A DNA stretch of 64,000 nucleotides from JAWLCA01 sp041687395 (lineage in GTDB: Bacteria > Pseudomonadota > Alphaproteobacteria > Rhodobacterales > Rhodobacteraceae): positions 82,074-146,073 of the forward strand of contig JAWLCA010000007.1 in assembly GCA_041687395.1 (NCBI GenBank). The letters are read 5' to 3'. Made by a program: the position numbers and the translations under genes. Of the stretch, positions 51,152-61,323 are shown one piece after another. The notes below the pieces were generated by a model. That model was given only the letters and a program-made list of their open reading frames with translations. It was not told the origin of the DNA and searched no databases. The stretch's first letter is position 1. Each line of letters begins with the position of its first letter.

Positions 51152-52452
51152 CCGACCTGACCCCGCGCGAGATCGTCTCGGAGCTTGACCGTTTCATCAT
51201 CGGCCAGCGCGACGCCAAGCGTGCCGTGGCGGTGGCGCTGCGGAACCGCTGGCGGCGGCGGCAGCTGGCCGATGACCTGCGCGACGAGGTCTATCCCAAG
51301 AACATACTGATGATTGGCCCCACCGGTGTAGGGAAGACCGAGATCAGCCGGCGGCTGGCGAAGCTGGCCAAGGCGCCGTTCCTGAAGGTGGAGGCCACCA
51401 AGTTCACCGAGGTCGGCTATGTCGGCCGCGACGTGGACAGCATCATCCGTGATCTGGTCGATTCTTCCGTCGCGATGACCCGCGAGGTGATGCGCGAGGA
51501 GGTGAAGGCCAAGGCCCATTCGGCCGCCGAAGAGCGGGTGATCGAGGCGTTGGCGGGCCGCGACGCGCGCGAGCAGACGCGCGAAATGTTCCGCGGCAAG
51601 CTGAAGCGGGGCGAATTGGATGCGACGGTGATCGAACTTGAGGTGGCCGATACCTCGAACCCGATGCCGATGCTGGACATCCCCGGTCAACCGGGGGGCG
51701 GGGCGCCGATCAACCTGGGCGACATCTTCGGCAAGGCGTTCGGCGGACGGAAGGTGCGGCGCAAGATGACCGTGGCCGACAGCTACGAGGTGCTGGTGTC
51801 CGAGGAAGCCGACAAGCTTCTGGACGACGAGGCGGTCAACCGCGCCGCCCTGCAGTCGGTGCAGGAGGACGGCATCGTCTTCATCGACGAGATCGACAAG
51901 GTCTGCGCGCGGGCCGATGCCCGTGGCGCCGATGTCAGCCGCGAGGGGGTGCAGCGCGACCTGCTGCCGCTGATCGAGGGGACGACTGTTTCCACCAAGT
52001 ATGGCCCGGTGAAGACCGACCATATCCTGTTCATCGCCTCTGGCGCGTTTCACATCGCCAAGCCGTCCGACCTGCTGCCGGAACTGCAGGGGCGGCTGCC
52101 GATCCGGGTGGAGTTGCGGGCGCTGACGGAGGAGGATTTCGTGCGCATCCTGACCGAGACTGACAATGCGCTGACCCGGCAATATACGGCGTTGATGGGG
52201 ACCGAGGCTGTGACCGTCAGCTTTACCGAGGACGGGATCGCGGCGCTGGCACGGATCGCGGCCGAGGTGAACCGGGCGGTGGAAAATATCGGGGCGCGGC
52301 GGCTTTACACGGTGATGGAGCGGGTGTTCGAGGAGCTGTCCTTTACCGCGCCGGACCGGGGGGGCGAGGCGGTGACGGTGGATGGCGACTTCGTCGAGAA
52401 GAACCTGGGCGAGCTGTCGCGGTCGGCGGATCTGAGCCGGTATGTGCTTTGA
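51148..52452 (+). CDS. hslU: ATP-dependent protease ATPase subunit HslU
   Basis: This 434-aa AAA+ unfoldase has Walker A GPTGVGKTE near residue 55, the long intermediate domain (about 110-240), Walker B IVFIDEIDK near residue 250, and the C-terminal tail ending SRYVL that docks into HslV. The protein is full length. The start overlaps the hslV stop by 4 bp. Confidence 0.97.
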   Translation: MTDLTPREIVSELDRFIIGQRDAKRAVAVALRNRWRRRQLADDLRDEVYPKNILMIGPTGVGKTEISRRLAKLAKAPFLKVEATKFTEVGYVGRDVDSIIRDLVDSSVAMTREVMREEVKAKAHSAAEERVIEALAGRDAREQTREMFRGKLKRGELDATVIELEVADTSNPMPMLDIPGQPGGGAPINLGDIFGKAFGGRKVRRKMTVADSYEVLVSEEADKLLDDEAVNRAALQSVQEDGIVFIDEIDKVCARADARGADVSREGVQRDLLPLIEGTTVSTKYGPVKTDHILFIASGAFHIAKPSDLLPELQGRLPIRVELRALTEEDFVRILTETDNALTRQYTALMGTEAVTVSFTEDGIAALARIAAEVNRAVENIGARRLYTVMERVFEELSFTAPDRGGEAVTVDGDFVEKNLGELSRSADLSRYVL

Positions 52453-52462
52453 GGGGCTGGGC

Positions 52463-52533
52463 GTGCACGCGTGCACAAGATTCCAAGCCATTGATCTGAA
52501 AAGAAAACAGAAATTCCTTTAACCTGCACTTAG
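52463..52533 (+). repeat. Palindrome-plus-tail element, copy 2
   Basis: The palindrome GTGCACGCGTGCAC (52463-52476) is followed by TTCCAAGCCATTGA, an A-rich stretch and TTTAACCTGCACTTAG. Spacing from palindrome centre to the end of CCTGCAC is 60 nt, as in the two other copies. TTAA (52519-52522), seven bases, TTAG (52530-52533) form a CtrA-like box. It lies between the convergent hslU and sugar dehydrogenase genes. Confidence 0.75.
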
Positions 52534-52581
52534 GGATTTTTCACCACCCGGACGAAGTGGTGGACCCTCTCCAGACCACGA

Positions 52582-52610
52582 GATGGCGCCTGCAAAAGGC
52601 GGGCGCCATC
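52582..52610 (+). terminator. Possible terminator hairpin after hslU
   Basis: The stem GATGGCGCC with GGCGCCATC encloses an 11-nt loop in the convergent gap, and a weaker CACCAC/GTGGTG pairing lies just before it. There is no clear T run on either strand, so it may serve both converging genes only weakly. Confidence 0.4.
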
Positions 52611-52627
52611 GGTCGTTTGGGCCTGCG

Positions 52628-53782
52628 TTACTGGGTGGGTTCCGCCGGGACCAGACGCATCAGCGGCGCGTCCTCGCCATCCGCGATCAGGTAGATGTAG
52701 CCGTCATCCGGCCCCACGGCCACGTCGCGGATGCGCCAGCCCTCGTCCTCCAGCAGGCGTGTGGGGGCGCTGACCTGGTGCCCGTCGACCGCGAAAAGAC
52801 CGAGATACTGGTGCGCCAGGTTGCCGACCAGCAGGTGGCCCTGCCAGTCGGGGAAGGCGTCGCCGTCGTAGAAGGCCATGCCCGAGGGCGGGAAATTGTC
52901 GGCGCGCCCCGGCCCCCAGTGGAATACCGGCGCGACGAAGCCGTCGCCGGGCTGGTGCGGGTCGGCGAACTGCTCGCCCGTGCGGTAGTCCACGCCGTAA
53001 GCCGCTAGCGGCCAGCCGTAGTTTTCGCCGCGCTGGACGATGTTGATCTCGTCGCCGCCGGCCTCGCCGTGTTCGGCCACCCAAATCTCGTTCGAGTTCG
53101 GGTTGACCGCCATCGCCTGAATGTTGCGGTGGCCGTAGGACCAGATCGCGCCCGCGGCGCCGTCCCGATCCACGAAGGGATTGTCCGCCGGGATCTGCCC
53201 GTCCATCGTCAGCCGCAGCACGGCGCCATTCTCGGTGGACAGATCCTGGGCGATGTGATCCGGGCCGAAATCCTTGAGCTGACGATCGCCGGTGCCCATG
53301 AAGACGTGGCCGTCGTGGAACGCGATGCGCGAGCCGTAGTGTCCCTGACTGTCCATTGCCGGGCTGACGCGGAACAGCACCTCAAGGTCCGTCACCTCGC
53401 CCGCGTCGCGGTCCAGCCGCGCGCGGCCCAGATGGGTGGTGGTGTCGTTGCCATCGACGGCGGCCGACCATGTCATGTAGAGCCAGCCGCTGTCGGCGAA
53501 ATCGGGCGCGGGTTCGATATCCAGCAGCCCGCCCTGACCGCGGCTGTCCACCTCGGGCGCGCCTGCGATCCGGGTCATTTCGCCGCTCTCGGCGTTCCAG
53601 ATCATCAGTTCGCCGCCGCGAGCGGTCAGGATGATGTCGCTGGTGCCCGGAAGGAAGGCCATGCCCCAAGGCCGCTCCAGCCCTTCGGCCAGGGTCTCGA
53701 TCTGATAGTCGCTGGCCAGCGCGGGACCGGCTGCGAGGCTGCCCAGCATGGCGAGGGTGGCAAGTTTGCTGGCTGTCTGCAT
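52628..53782 (-). CDS. PQQ-dependent sugar dehydrogenase family protein
   Basis: This 384-aa periplasmic protein has a signal peptide (ending GPALASDY). It shows the soluble aldose sugar dehydrogenase pattern GLERPWGMAFLPG, DSRGQGGLLDIEPAPDFADSGWLYMTWS, IWSYGHRNIQAMAVNP and WVAEHGEAGGDEINIV, a six-bladed propeller. Family enzymes oxidise aldoses using PQQ. Neither the sugar nor the presence of PQQ synthesis genes can be judged here. The gene has a 173-bp promoter region shared with no other gene. Confidence 0.9.
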   Translation of the reverse strand: MQTASKLATLAMLGSLAAGPALASDYQIETLAEGLERPWGMAFLPGTSDIILTARGGELMIWNAESGEMTRIAGAPEVDSRGQGGLLDIEPAPDFADSGWLYMTWSAAVDGNDTTTHLGRARLDRDAGEVTDLEVLFRVSPAMDSQGHYGSRIAFHDGHVFMGTGDRQLKDFGPDHIAQDLSTENGAVLRLTMDGQIPADNPFVDRDGAAGAIWSYGHRNIQAMAVNPNSNEIWVAEHGEAGGDEINIVQRGENYGWPLAAYGVDYRTGEQFADPHQPGDGFVAPVFHWGPGRADNFPPSGMAFYDGDAFPDWQGHLLVGNLAHQYLGLFAVDGHQVSAPTRLLEDEGWRIRDVAVGPDDGYIYLIADGEDAPLMRLVPAEPTQ

Positions 53783-53910
53783 CGTCTCCTCCGACTGTCG
53801 TTGCGTAGTTTGTCCTCTGCTTTTGACATGGGCCGTCAGGTTCGGATTTCAAACGCTTGCGCCACCGAAACCTGGCCGAGGCTACGGGTAGATGTTTGAT
53901 GAAAATAAAC

Positions 53911-53950
53911 AAAAAAGGATCGTGAGGGCCGGCCCGGATCGCCGGGCCGG
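53911..53950 (-). terminator. Terminator after the membrane winged-helix regulator gene
   Basis: On the minus strand the 9-bp stem CCGGCCCGG/CCGGGCCGG (53929-53950, loop of 4) follows the stop at 53956 and is followed about 12 nt later by a run of six T. The distance between stem and T run is longer than ideal. Confidence 0.5.
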
Positions 53951-53955
53951 GCGCG

Positions 53956-54660
53956 TCAAAGCATCTGGATCACATCGCGGTCGATGGCCAGCATGTAGCC
54001 GCGCCGCGCGATGTTCTTCACCAGCAACTCGCTGACCATCTGGTTGCCCAGGGTGTCGCGCAGGCGCTTGATGCGCATGGCGCCCGCAGCCTCGTCACAA
54101 TCGGCGGCGTTGCGGCCCGAGATGACGGATTCGATTTCCGCCCCCGACAGCACGTCGCCGTCCATCCGCGCCTCGGCCAGCACGGCCAGGGTTTCTATCG
54201 CGGCCTCGGTCAATTTGAATTCCATGTTGTTCAGGTAGACGGTGTTTTCCGCCCGGCTGATCAGCAGGGAATTGACCTGGATGCCGGCACGCTCGATCTC
54301 GGACATGCGGCGGTTCAGGGCGACGATCACGATAAGGAACACCAGGGCCGCCACCAGCAGGGCGGCGGCAAAGACCATCAGGACGAAGATCACCATCCGG
54401 TAGGAGGCGAGCACCTCGGAAAAGGCGGTGCCGGATTGGGCTAGAATCTCCAGCAGCTTGATCTCGCCCTGGCTGGTCAGATCGTCGTTCTCGATGAAGA
54501 TCCGCTCCACCTTCTGGTTGAAGGCGTCGGCGTCGGGCAGCGACAGGAACAGGAAGACGGCCGCCGCCAGCAGGATCGCCACCACGGCGGCCACCCCAAG
54601 CGCAACCACCCGGTTGCCGGTGCGCAGCGCCTCAGTAGCGGAGGAAATAGGGCCCTGCAC
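53956..54660 (-). CDS. Membrane-anchored winged-helix regulator, two helices
   Basis: This 234-aa protein has two hydrophobic helices (about residues 17-39 and 86-115) flanking a periplasmic segment of about 45 residues. A C-terminal winged-helix region of the Trans_reg_C type follows, with LTEAAIETLAVLAEARMDGDVLSGAEIESVI, then MRIKRLRDTLGNQMVSELLVKNIARRGYMLAID. Both ends lie in the cytoplasm, giving a ToxR-like one-component regulator with the DNA-binding part at the C terminus rather than the N terminus. A GTG start at 54660 follows GGAAGGAGA. It overlaps the preceding secreted-protein gene by 29 bp. The target is unknown. Confidence 0.7.
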   Translation of the reverse strand: MQGPISSATEALRTGNRVVALGVAAVVAILLAAAVFLFLSLPDADAFNQKVERIFIENDDLTSQGEIKLLEILAQSGTAFSEVLASYRMVIFVLMVFAAALLVAALVFLIVIVALNRRMSEIERAGIQVNSLLISRAENTVYLNNMEFKLTEAAIETLAVLAEARMDGDVLSGAEIESVISGRNAADCDEAAGAMRIKRLRDTLGNQMVSELLVKNIARRGYMLAIDRDVIQML

Positions 54661-54919
54661 TCGCTCTCCTTCCCGCAAGTCCGTCCTGACCGAAGATGCC
54701 CATGACGTTGAGCAGCGTCCAGCCGTCACGCGCGATGCGGCGCGAGATCTCGCCGGCGGCGGCAGTGGTGCTGCCGCAGGCGCTGTCGGGCAATTCGATC
54801 ACGCCGTAATGCAGGCGCAGCGGATTGTCCTGCTTGGCCTTGTAATCGGCATAGCAGGCGGCCTGCGCCGGGGCGGCCATCAGGAGCGTCAGCGCAAGGA
54901 TGCGGGCGAGGGTTCTCAT
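54632..54919 (-). CDS. Small secreted protein, 95 aa
   Basis: This protein has a clear signal peptide (MRTLARILALTLLMAAPAQA) and a mature part of 75 residues beginning ACYADYKAKQDNPLRLHYG, with two Cys that could form a disulfide in the periplasm (ACYADY and DSACGST). It is followed by the overlapping regulator gene, so it may be a periplasmic ligand or partner for that regulator. I do not recognise a domain. It resembles uncharacterised proteins of the order by its general pattern. Confidence 0.7.
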   Translation of the reverse strand: MRTLARILALTLLMAAPAQAACYADYKAKQDNPLRLHYGVIELPDSACGSTTAAAGEISRRIARDGWTLLNVMGIFGQDGLAGRRASAGPYFLRY

Positions 54920-55086
54920 GCCCGCGACAATGTGGGTTCCGCGGCGGATATTCAATAACCATGGGGGTTTGGGCGGTGCGTTATCGGATAGCGTTGGGGT
55001 GTTATTGCCCGGCACGGCGGGGCGACGGCAGGGTTGCAGCATGGAACACCGGGGCGTCCGCGCCCCTTCGCAGGGAAGGACCCGCC

Positions 55087-55605
55087 ATGTTGACCATGTC
55101 CCGTTTCACCGCAACGCTGGCCGCCGCCGCCATCGCGCTGACCGGCCTGACCGCCACCCCCGCCGCCGCGCAGGACCGCGATCTGGCCCGGTTCCTGGCC
55201 GGGGCCGCGCTGGTCGCGATCATCGCCACCGCGGCCAGCCGCAACCGGGCCGAGGCAGAGCGGCCGCGCCATGACCGCCGCTACGACAACCGCTACGATG
55301 ACCGCTACGACAGCCGTCGTGAAAATCGCTACGACAACCGCAAGGATCGCCGCTACGGCCAGCCGCCCTACGGCAATGCCTGGGGCCGCCGCGCGGTGCT
55401 GCCGGCGAGCTGCGCCATCGAGGTGCGCAATCGCGGCCGGAACGAGATGCTGTACAACCCGCGCTGCCTGGAACGCGCGGGGATCCACCGCCTGCCGCGC
55501 CAGTGCGAGCGCGAGTTGCGCACCAACCGCGGCAGCCGCACCGTGCTGAGCGGGCCCTGCCTGCAGCAGGCCGGATATCGGGTTGAGGCAGGGCGTCGCC
55601 GTTAA
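55087..55605 (+). CDS. Exported Arg/Tyr/Asp-repeat protein
   Basis: This 172-aa protein has a signal peptide (ending TPAAAQDRD), a hydrophobic stretch (FLAGAALVAIIATAASR), a low-complexity region with repeated RYDNRYDDRYD-type units (about residues 60-92) and a C-terminal Cys-containing domain (four Cys, including LPASCAIEV, NPRCLERAG, LPRQCERE and GPCLQQAG). It may be a cell-surface or periplasmic protein. GGGAAGGA precedes the ATG, and a terminator follows. The function is unknown. Confidence 0.7.
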   Translation: MLTMSRFTATLAAAAIALTGLTATPAAAQDRDLARFLAGAALVAIIATAASRNRAEAERPRHDRRYDNRYDDRYDSRRENRYDNRKDRRYGQPPYGNAWGRRAVLPASCAIEVRNRGRNEMLYNPRCLERAGIHRLPRQCERELRTNRGSRTVLSGPCLQQAGYRVEAGRRR

Positions 55606-55658
55606 GAGTGACCCTGTCGGCAGACGCGCGGCCGGGTACTGTTGGGCCGTGCAGTGTT

Positions 55659-55690
55659 GGGGGCAGAGGAGGAATCCTCTGTCCCCTTTT
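55659..55690 (+). terminator. Terminator after the exported repeat protein gene
   Basis: The hairpin GGGGGCAGAGGA with TCCTCTGTCCCC and a 4-nt loop (one mismatch) is followed by TTTT. It separates this gene from rnhB, which starts 40 bp further on. Confidence 0.7.
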
Positions 55691-55729
55691 GCTGTTGCGG
55701 GGCAGCGCAGGGCGCGGCAGGAAGGGGCC

Positions 55730-56353
55730 ATGCAGATGCCCGACGACAGCCTTGAATGTGCGGCGCTGGCGCGCGGCGCCCGCGCCGTTGCGGGGGTGGA
55801 CGAGGTCGGGCGCGGGCCGCTGGCCGGGCCGGTCGTCGCCGCAGCCGTGCGGCTTTGGCCGGGCCGGGTGCCGGTGGGGCTGCGGGATTCCAAGACACTG
55901 ACCGCCGCCCGCCGGATGGCATTGGATGCCGAGGTGCGGGCGGTGGCGGTGGTCGGTGTCGGCATCGCGTCGGTCGCCGAGATCGATGCGCTGAACATCC
56001 TGCGGGCAAGCCATCTGGCGATGGTGCGCGCGGTCGCGGCCCTGCCCGAGGCGCCCGATCATCTGTTGATCGACGGCAACCTGATCCCCCACGGACTGCC
56101 CTGCGGGGCCGAGGCGGTGGTCAAGGGCGACGCGCGCTGCCTGTCGATTGCCGCGGCGTCCATCGTGGCGAAGGTGGCGCGCGACGCGATCATGGTGGAT
56201 TTGGCGCAACACCACCCCGGCTACGGCTGGGAGGTGAACGCAGGCTACCCGGTTCCGGCGCATCTGTCGGCGCTGCAATCCCTTGGTGTCACCCCTCACC
56301 ATAGGCGTTCGTTCCGCCCGGTACACAAGATATTGTATCAAGAACAAACATAA
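55730..56353 (+). CDS. rnhB: Ribonuclease HII
   Basis: This 207-aa enzyme removes ribonucleotides from DNA and RNA-DNA hybrids. GVDEVGRGPLAGPV carries the first catalytic Asp-Glu pair. KTLTAARRM, LLIDGNLIP with the third acidic residue and SIAAASIVAKVARDAIM complete the type 2 pattern. GGAAGGGG precedes the ATG at 55730; the longer frame upstream crosses the terminator. It lies 94 bp before ccrM, on the same strand, as in many alphaproteobacteria. Confidence 0.96.
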   Translation: MQMPDDSLECAALARGARAVAGVDEVGRGPLAGPVVAAAVRLWPGRVPVGLRDSKTLTAARRMALDAEVRAVAVVGVGIASVAEIDALNILRASHLAMVRAVAALPEAPDHLLIDGNLIPHGLPCGAEAVVKGDARCLSIAAASIVAKVARDAIMVDLAQHHPGYGWEVNAGYPVPAHLSALQSLGVTPHHRRSFRPVHKILYQEQT

Positions 56354-56359
56354 GTCGTT

Positions 56360-56399
56360 GATTCAAATAAATTATTTGACGGCGAATCATGTATGACTC
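56360..56399 (+). promoter_or_regulatory. Cluster of three GANTC sites upstream of ccrM
   Basis: GATTC (56360-56364), GAATC (56384-56388) and GACTC (56395-56399) fall within 40 bp in the AT-rich rnhB-ccrM gap. GANTC is the site that CcrM itself methylates, and in Caulobacter such sites in the ccrM promoter make expression sensitive to methylation. The last is part of GTATGACTCAT, also seen in the dispersed 34-bp elements. TTGACG at 56376-56381 could be a -35 element. Confidence 0.7.
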
Positions 56400-56447
56400 A
56401 TCTTTGCCCGACAGACAGCGCGAAAAAGCGCGGGACCGAGGGCAGTG

Positions 56448-57554
56448 ATGACGCGAACGAAAGAGAAAACGGGGACGACGTCCCTGCCGCTGAACAGCAT
56501 TCTTGCGGGTGACTGCATCGAGGCGATGCACGCCCTGCCGGAGGGGTCGATCGACCTGATCTTTGCCGATCCGCCCTATAACCTGCAGCTACGCGGCGAT
56601 CTGCACCGGCCGGACAATTCCCGCGTTGATGCGGTGGACGACGCCTGGGATCGCTTTGCCAGCTTCGAGACCTATGACGCCTTCACCTGCGCCTGGCTGA
56701 AGGCGGCGCGGCGGGTGCTGAAGCCTGACGGGGCGATCTGGGTGATCGGCAGCTACCACAACATCTTTCGTGTCGGCGCGGCGTTGCAGGACGCTGGCTA
56801 CTGGATCCTGAACGACGTGGTGTGGCGCAAGACCAACCCGATGCCGAACTTTCGCGGCAAGCGCCTGACCAATGCCCATGAGACGCTGATCTGGGCGTCG
56901 AAATCGGAGGGTGCGAAATACACCTTCAACTATGAGGCGCTGAAAGCGCTGAACGAAGGGGTGCAGATGCGGTCCGACTGGACCTTGCCGATCTGCACGG
57001 GTCACGAGCGTCTGAAGGACGCGAAAGGGGACAAGGCCCACCCGACGCAGAAGCCGGAATCGCTGCTGCATCGGGTTCTGGTGGGAACCACCAATCCCGG
57101 CGACGTGGTGCTGGACCCGTTCTTCGGGACCGGCACCACGGGCGCGGTGGCCAAGATGCTGGGGCGTGACTTCATCGGGATCGAGCGCGAGGCGGCCTAT
57201 CGCGAGGTGGCTGAGAAGCGAATCGCGCGGGTGCGGCGGCTGGAGGCTGGCGCGCTGGAGGTGACGGGATCGAAGCGGGCCGAGCCGCGGGTGGCGTTTG
57301 GCGTGCTGGTCGAGCGGGGCATGCTGCGGCCGGGCGAGGTGCTGGTGTCTGCCAGCGGGAAATCGGCAAAGGTGCGCGCGGACGGCACGCTGATCGGGCC
57401 GGATGTGAAGGGGTCGATCCATCAGGTCGGCGCGGCCTGCGAGGGAGCGCCGTCCTGCAACGGCTGGACCTATTGGCATTTCAGGCGCGAGGGGCAGCTG
57501 ATTTCCATAGATGTGCTGCGCCAGCAGATCCGGGCCGAGATGGGGCCGAGCTAG
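56448..57554 (+). CDS. ccrM: DNA adenine methyltransferase CcrM (GANTC)
   Basis: This 368-aa beta-class N6-adenine methyltransferase has motif IV DPPYNLQL near residue 42, motif I DPFFGTGTTGAVA near residue 225, and the C-terminal region (about 275-368) with the CcrM-type DNA-recognition extension ending WTYWHFRREGQLISIDVLRQQIRAEM. It methylates adenine in GANTC late in the cell cycle and helps coordinate transcription and replication. The ATG at 56448 is chosen behind GAGGGCAGTG. Three GANTC sites upstream suggest autoregulation. Confidence 0.97.
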   Translation: MTRTKEKTGTTSLPLNSILAGDCIEAMHALPEGSIDLIFADPPYNLQLRGDLHRPDNSRVDAVDDAWDRFASFETYDAFTCAWLKAARRVLKPDGAIWVIGSYHNIFRVGAALQDAGYWILNDVVWRKTNPMPNFRGKRLTNAHETLIWASKSEGAKYTFNYEALKALNEGVQMRSDWTLPICTGHERLKDAKGDKAHPTQKPESLLHRVLVGTTNPGDVVLDPFFGTGTTGAVAKMLGRDFIGIEREAAYREVAEKRIARVRRLEAGALEVTGSKRAEPRVAFGVLVERGMLRPGEVLVSASGKSAKVRADGTLIGPDVKGSIHQVGAACEGAPSCNGWTYWHFRREGQLISIDVLRQQIRAEMGPS

Positions 57555-57604
57555 GGTTTATCGAACCGCCAGTGCCGGGGGCGAGCCGCCCAAGGCACAG
57601 CCTG

Positions 57605-57631
57605 CCCCGCCGGAAACGGCGGGGTCTTTTT
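57605..57631 (+). terminator. Intrinsic terminator after ccrM
   Basis: CCCCGCCG, a GAAA tetraloop and CGGCGGGG form an 8-bp perfect stem followed by TCTTTTT. It ends ccrM 50 bp after the stop and precedes copy 3 of the palindrome-plus-tail element. Confidence 0.92.
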
Positions 57632-57645
57632 CGCTATGGACGAGT

Positions 57646-57720
57646 CTGCTCACGCGTGAGCAGTTTTTCAAGTGGCTGAAAAGAAACGAAATCGTCTTTT
57701 CTGTTTACCTGAACTTAACG
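57646..57720 (+). repeat. Palindrome-plus-tail element, copy 3
   Basis: The palindrome CTGCTCACGCGTGAGCAG (57646-57663) is followed by TTTTTCAAGTGGCTGA, an A-rich stretch and TGTTTACCTGAACTTAACG. TTTA (57704-57707), seven bases, TTAA (57715-57718) is a CtrA-like box. The spacing and layout equal the other two copies. It sits between convergent ccrM and pyrF. Confidence 0.75.
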
Positions 57721-57744
57721 CTTGCGCACGCCCCCGCGGGCGCG

Positions 57745-58443
57745 TCAGCCCAATTCGGCCCTGATCGCCAAAGCGGCGGCGCGGGGGTCGGCGGCCTGCC
57801 AGACCGGGCGGCCGACGACGATGTGGTCGGCACCTTCGGCAATGGCGCGGGCGGGGGTGGCGATGCGCTTCTGGTCGCCCGCATCCGACCCGGCCGGGCG
57901 GACGCCGGGGGTGACGATCAGCTTGCCCTTCGCCTCGGGCAGGGCGCGGATCATCGCAGCCTCGTGCGGCGAGGCGATCAGGCCGTCGGCCCCGGCCAGC
58001 AGGGCCAGAAGCGCGCGTTCTGCCACGATCTCGGCCACGTCGCCGGGGCGGATCAGGTTGGCGTCGAGGTCGCTGCGGTCCTGCGAGGTGAGGATGGTGA
58101 CGGCGAGGATCTTCAGGTCGGTGCCCGCCTTGCCCTCGGCCGCCGCGCGGACAACGTGCGGGTCGCCGTGGACGGTCAGGAAATCTAGCCCGAACTGGGC
58201 AAGCCCGCGCACAGCCGCCTCGACCGTGGCGGAGATGTCGAACAACTTCATGTCGAGGAAGATGCGCTTGCCGTGGTCATGCTTCAGTTCGTTGGCCAGC
58301 GCGAGGCCGGCCCCCGTGAGCATGCCGAGCCCGATCTTGTAGAAGCTGACCGCGTCGCCGATCCGGTCGGCCAGGTCCAGCCCGGCCAGGGCGTTCGGCA
58401 CATCGAGGGCGACGATCAGGCGGTCATCGGCGGGCAGGGTCAT
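57745..58443 (-). CDS. pyrF: Orotidine 5'-phosphate decarboxylase
   Basis: This 232-aa enzyme makes UMP from OMP, the last step of pyrimidine synthesis. It shows IVALDVPNAL at the N terminus, the catalytic HGKRIFLDMKLFDISATVE (Lys and Asp tetrad), LTVHGDPHVV and GVRPAGSDAGDQKR near the C terminus. It is a single gene, with its stop 24 bp from the dispersed palindrome element. Confidence 0.97.
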   Translation of the reverse strand: MTLPADDRLIVALDVPNALAGLDLADRIGDAVSFYKIGLGMLTGAGLALANELKHDHGKRIFLDMKLFDISATVEAAVRGLAQFGLDFLTVHGDPHVVRAAAEGKAGTDLKILAVTILTSQDRSDLDANLIRPGDVAEIVAERALLALLAGADGLIASPHEAAMIRALPEAKGKLIVTPGVRPAGSDAGDQKRIATPARAIAEGADHIVVGRPVWQAADPRAAALAIRAELG

Positions 58444-58511
58444 CGGGCGGTCCTTTCGCGGGTGGGCTGTGCTTAGGCGCGGATTTCGATGCTGGCAAGC
58501 GGCCCTGCGCC

Positions 58512-58540
58512 CTTGATTGGGCGAAGGGCGCTTCCCAAAT
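58512..58540 (+). promoter_or_regulatory. Possible heat-shock (RpoH) promoter of clpB
   Basis: CTTGATT (58512-58518) and CCCAAAT (58534-58540), 15 bp apart, resemble the alphaproteobacterial RpoH pattern of a CTTG-type -35 and a CC-rich -10. They lie 73 bp before the clpB start. clpB is a classic heat-shock gene. Confidence 0.45.
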
Positions 58541-58613
58541 CCAGATCAGACCCGAGGGGACGTGCCGCAGCAGCGGGCGCACCGCAGCGGGGGCTGAAAA
58601 AGGAGAGAGATTG

Positions 58614-61229
<2,616 letters not shown>

Positions 61230-61250
61230 CGAAGACCTGAACCGAAGAAA

Positions 61251-61279
61251 AAGGCCCCGGACGAGCGTCCGGGGCCTTT
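61251..61279 (+). terminator. Intrinsic terminator after clpB
   Basis: AAGGCCCCGGAC and GTCCGGGGCCTT form a 12-bp stem around a GAGC loop, ending in TTT. It lies about 20 bp after the clpB stop and faces the fasciclin gene hairpin. Confidence 0.88.
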
Positions 61280-61290
61280 CGCTTTGGAAA

Positions 61291-61315
61291 TGCCGGGGGC
61301 TGCAGACCCCCGGCA
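61291..61315 (-). terminator. Terminator hairpin after the fasciclin gene
   Basis: TGCCGGGGG and CCCCCGGCA pair around a 7-nt loop 8 bp after the stop of the minus-strand fasciclin gene. The minus strand continues TTTCC, a weak T run. Confidence 0.65.
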
Positions 61316-61323
61316 AACCTGAC

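Noticed and set aside
55270..55350. Short direct repeats of CGCTACGA type, considered as a CRISPR or tandem repeat array
   Set aside because: The repeats are in frame and encode RYD-type units of an exported protein. No spacers and no cas genes are present.
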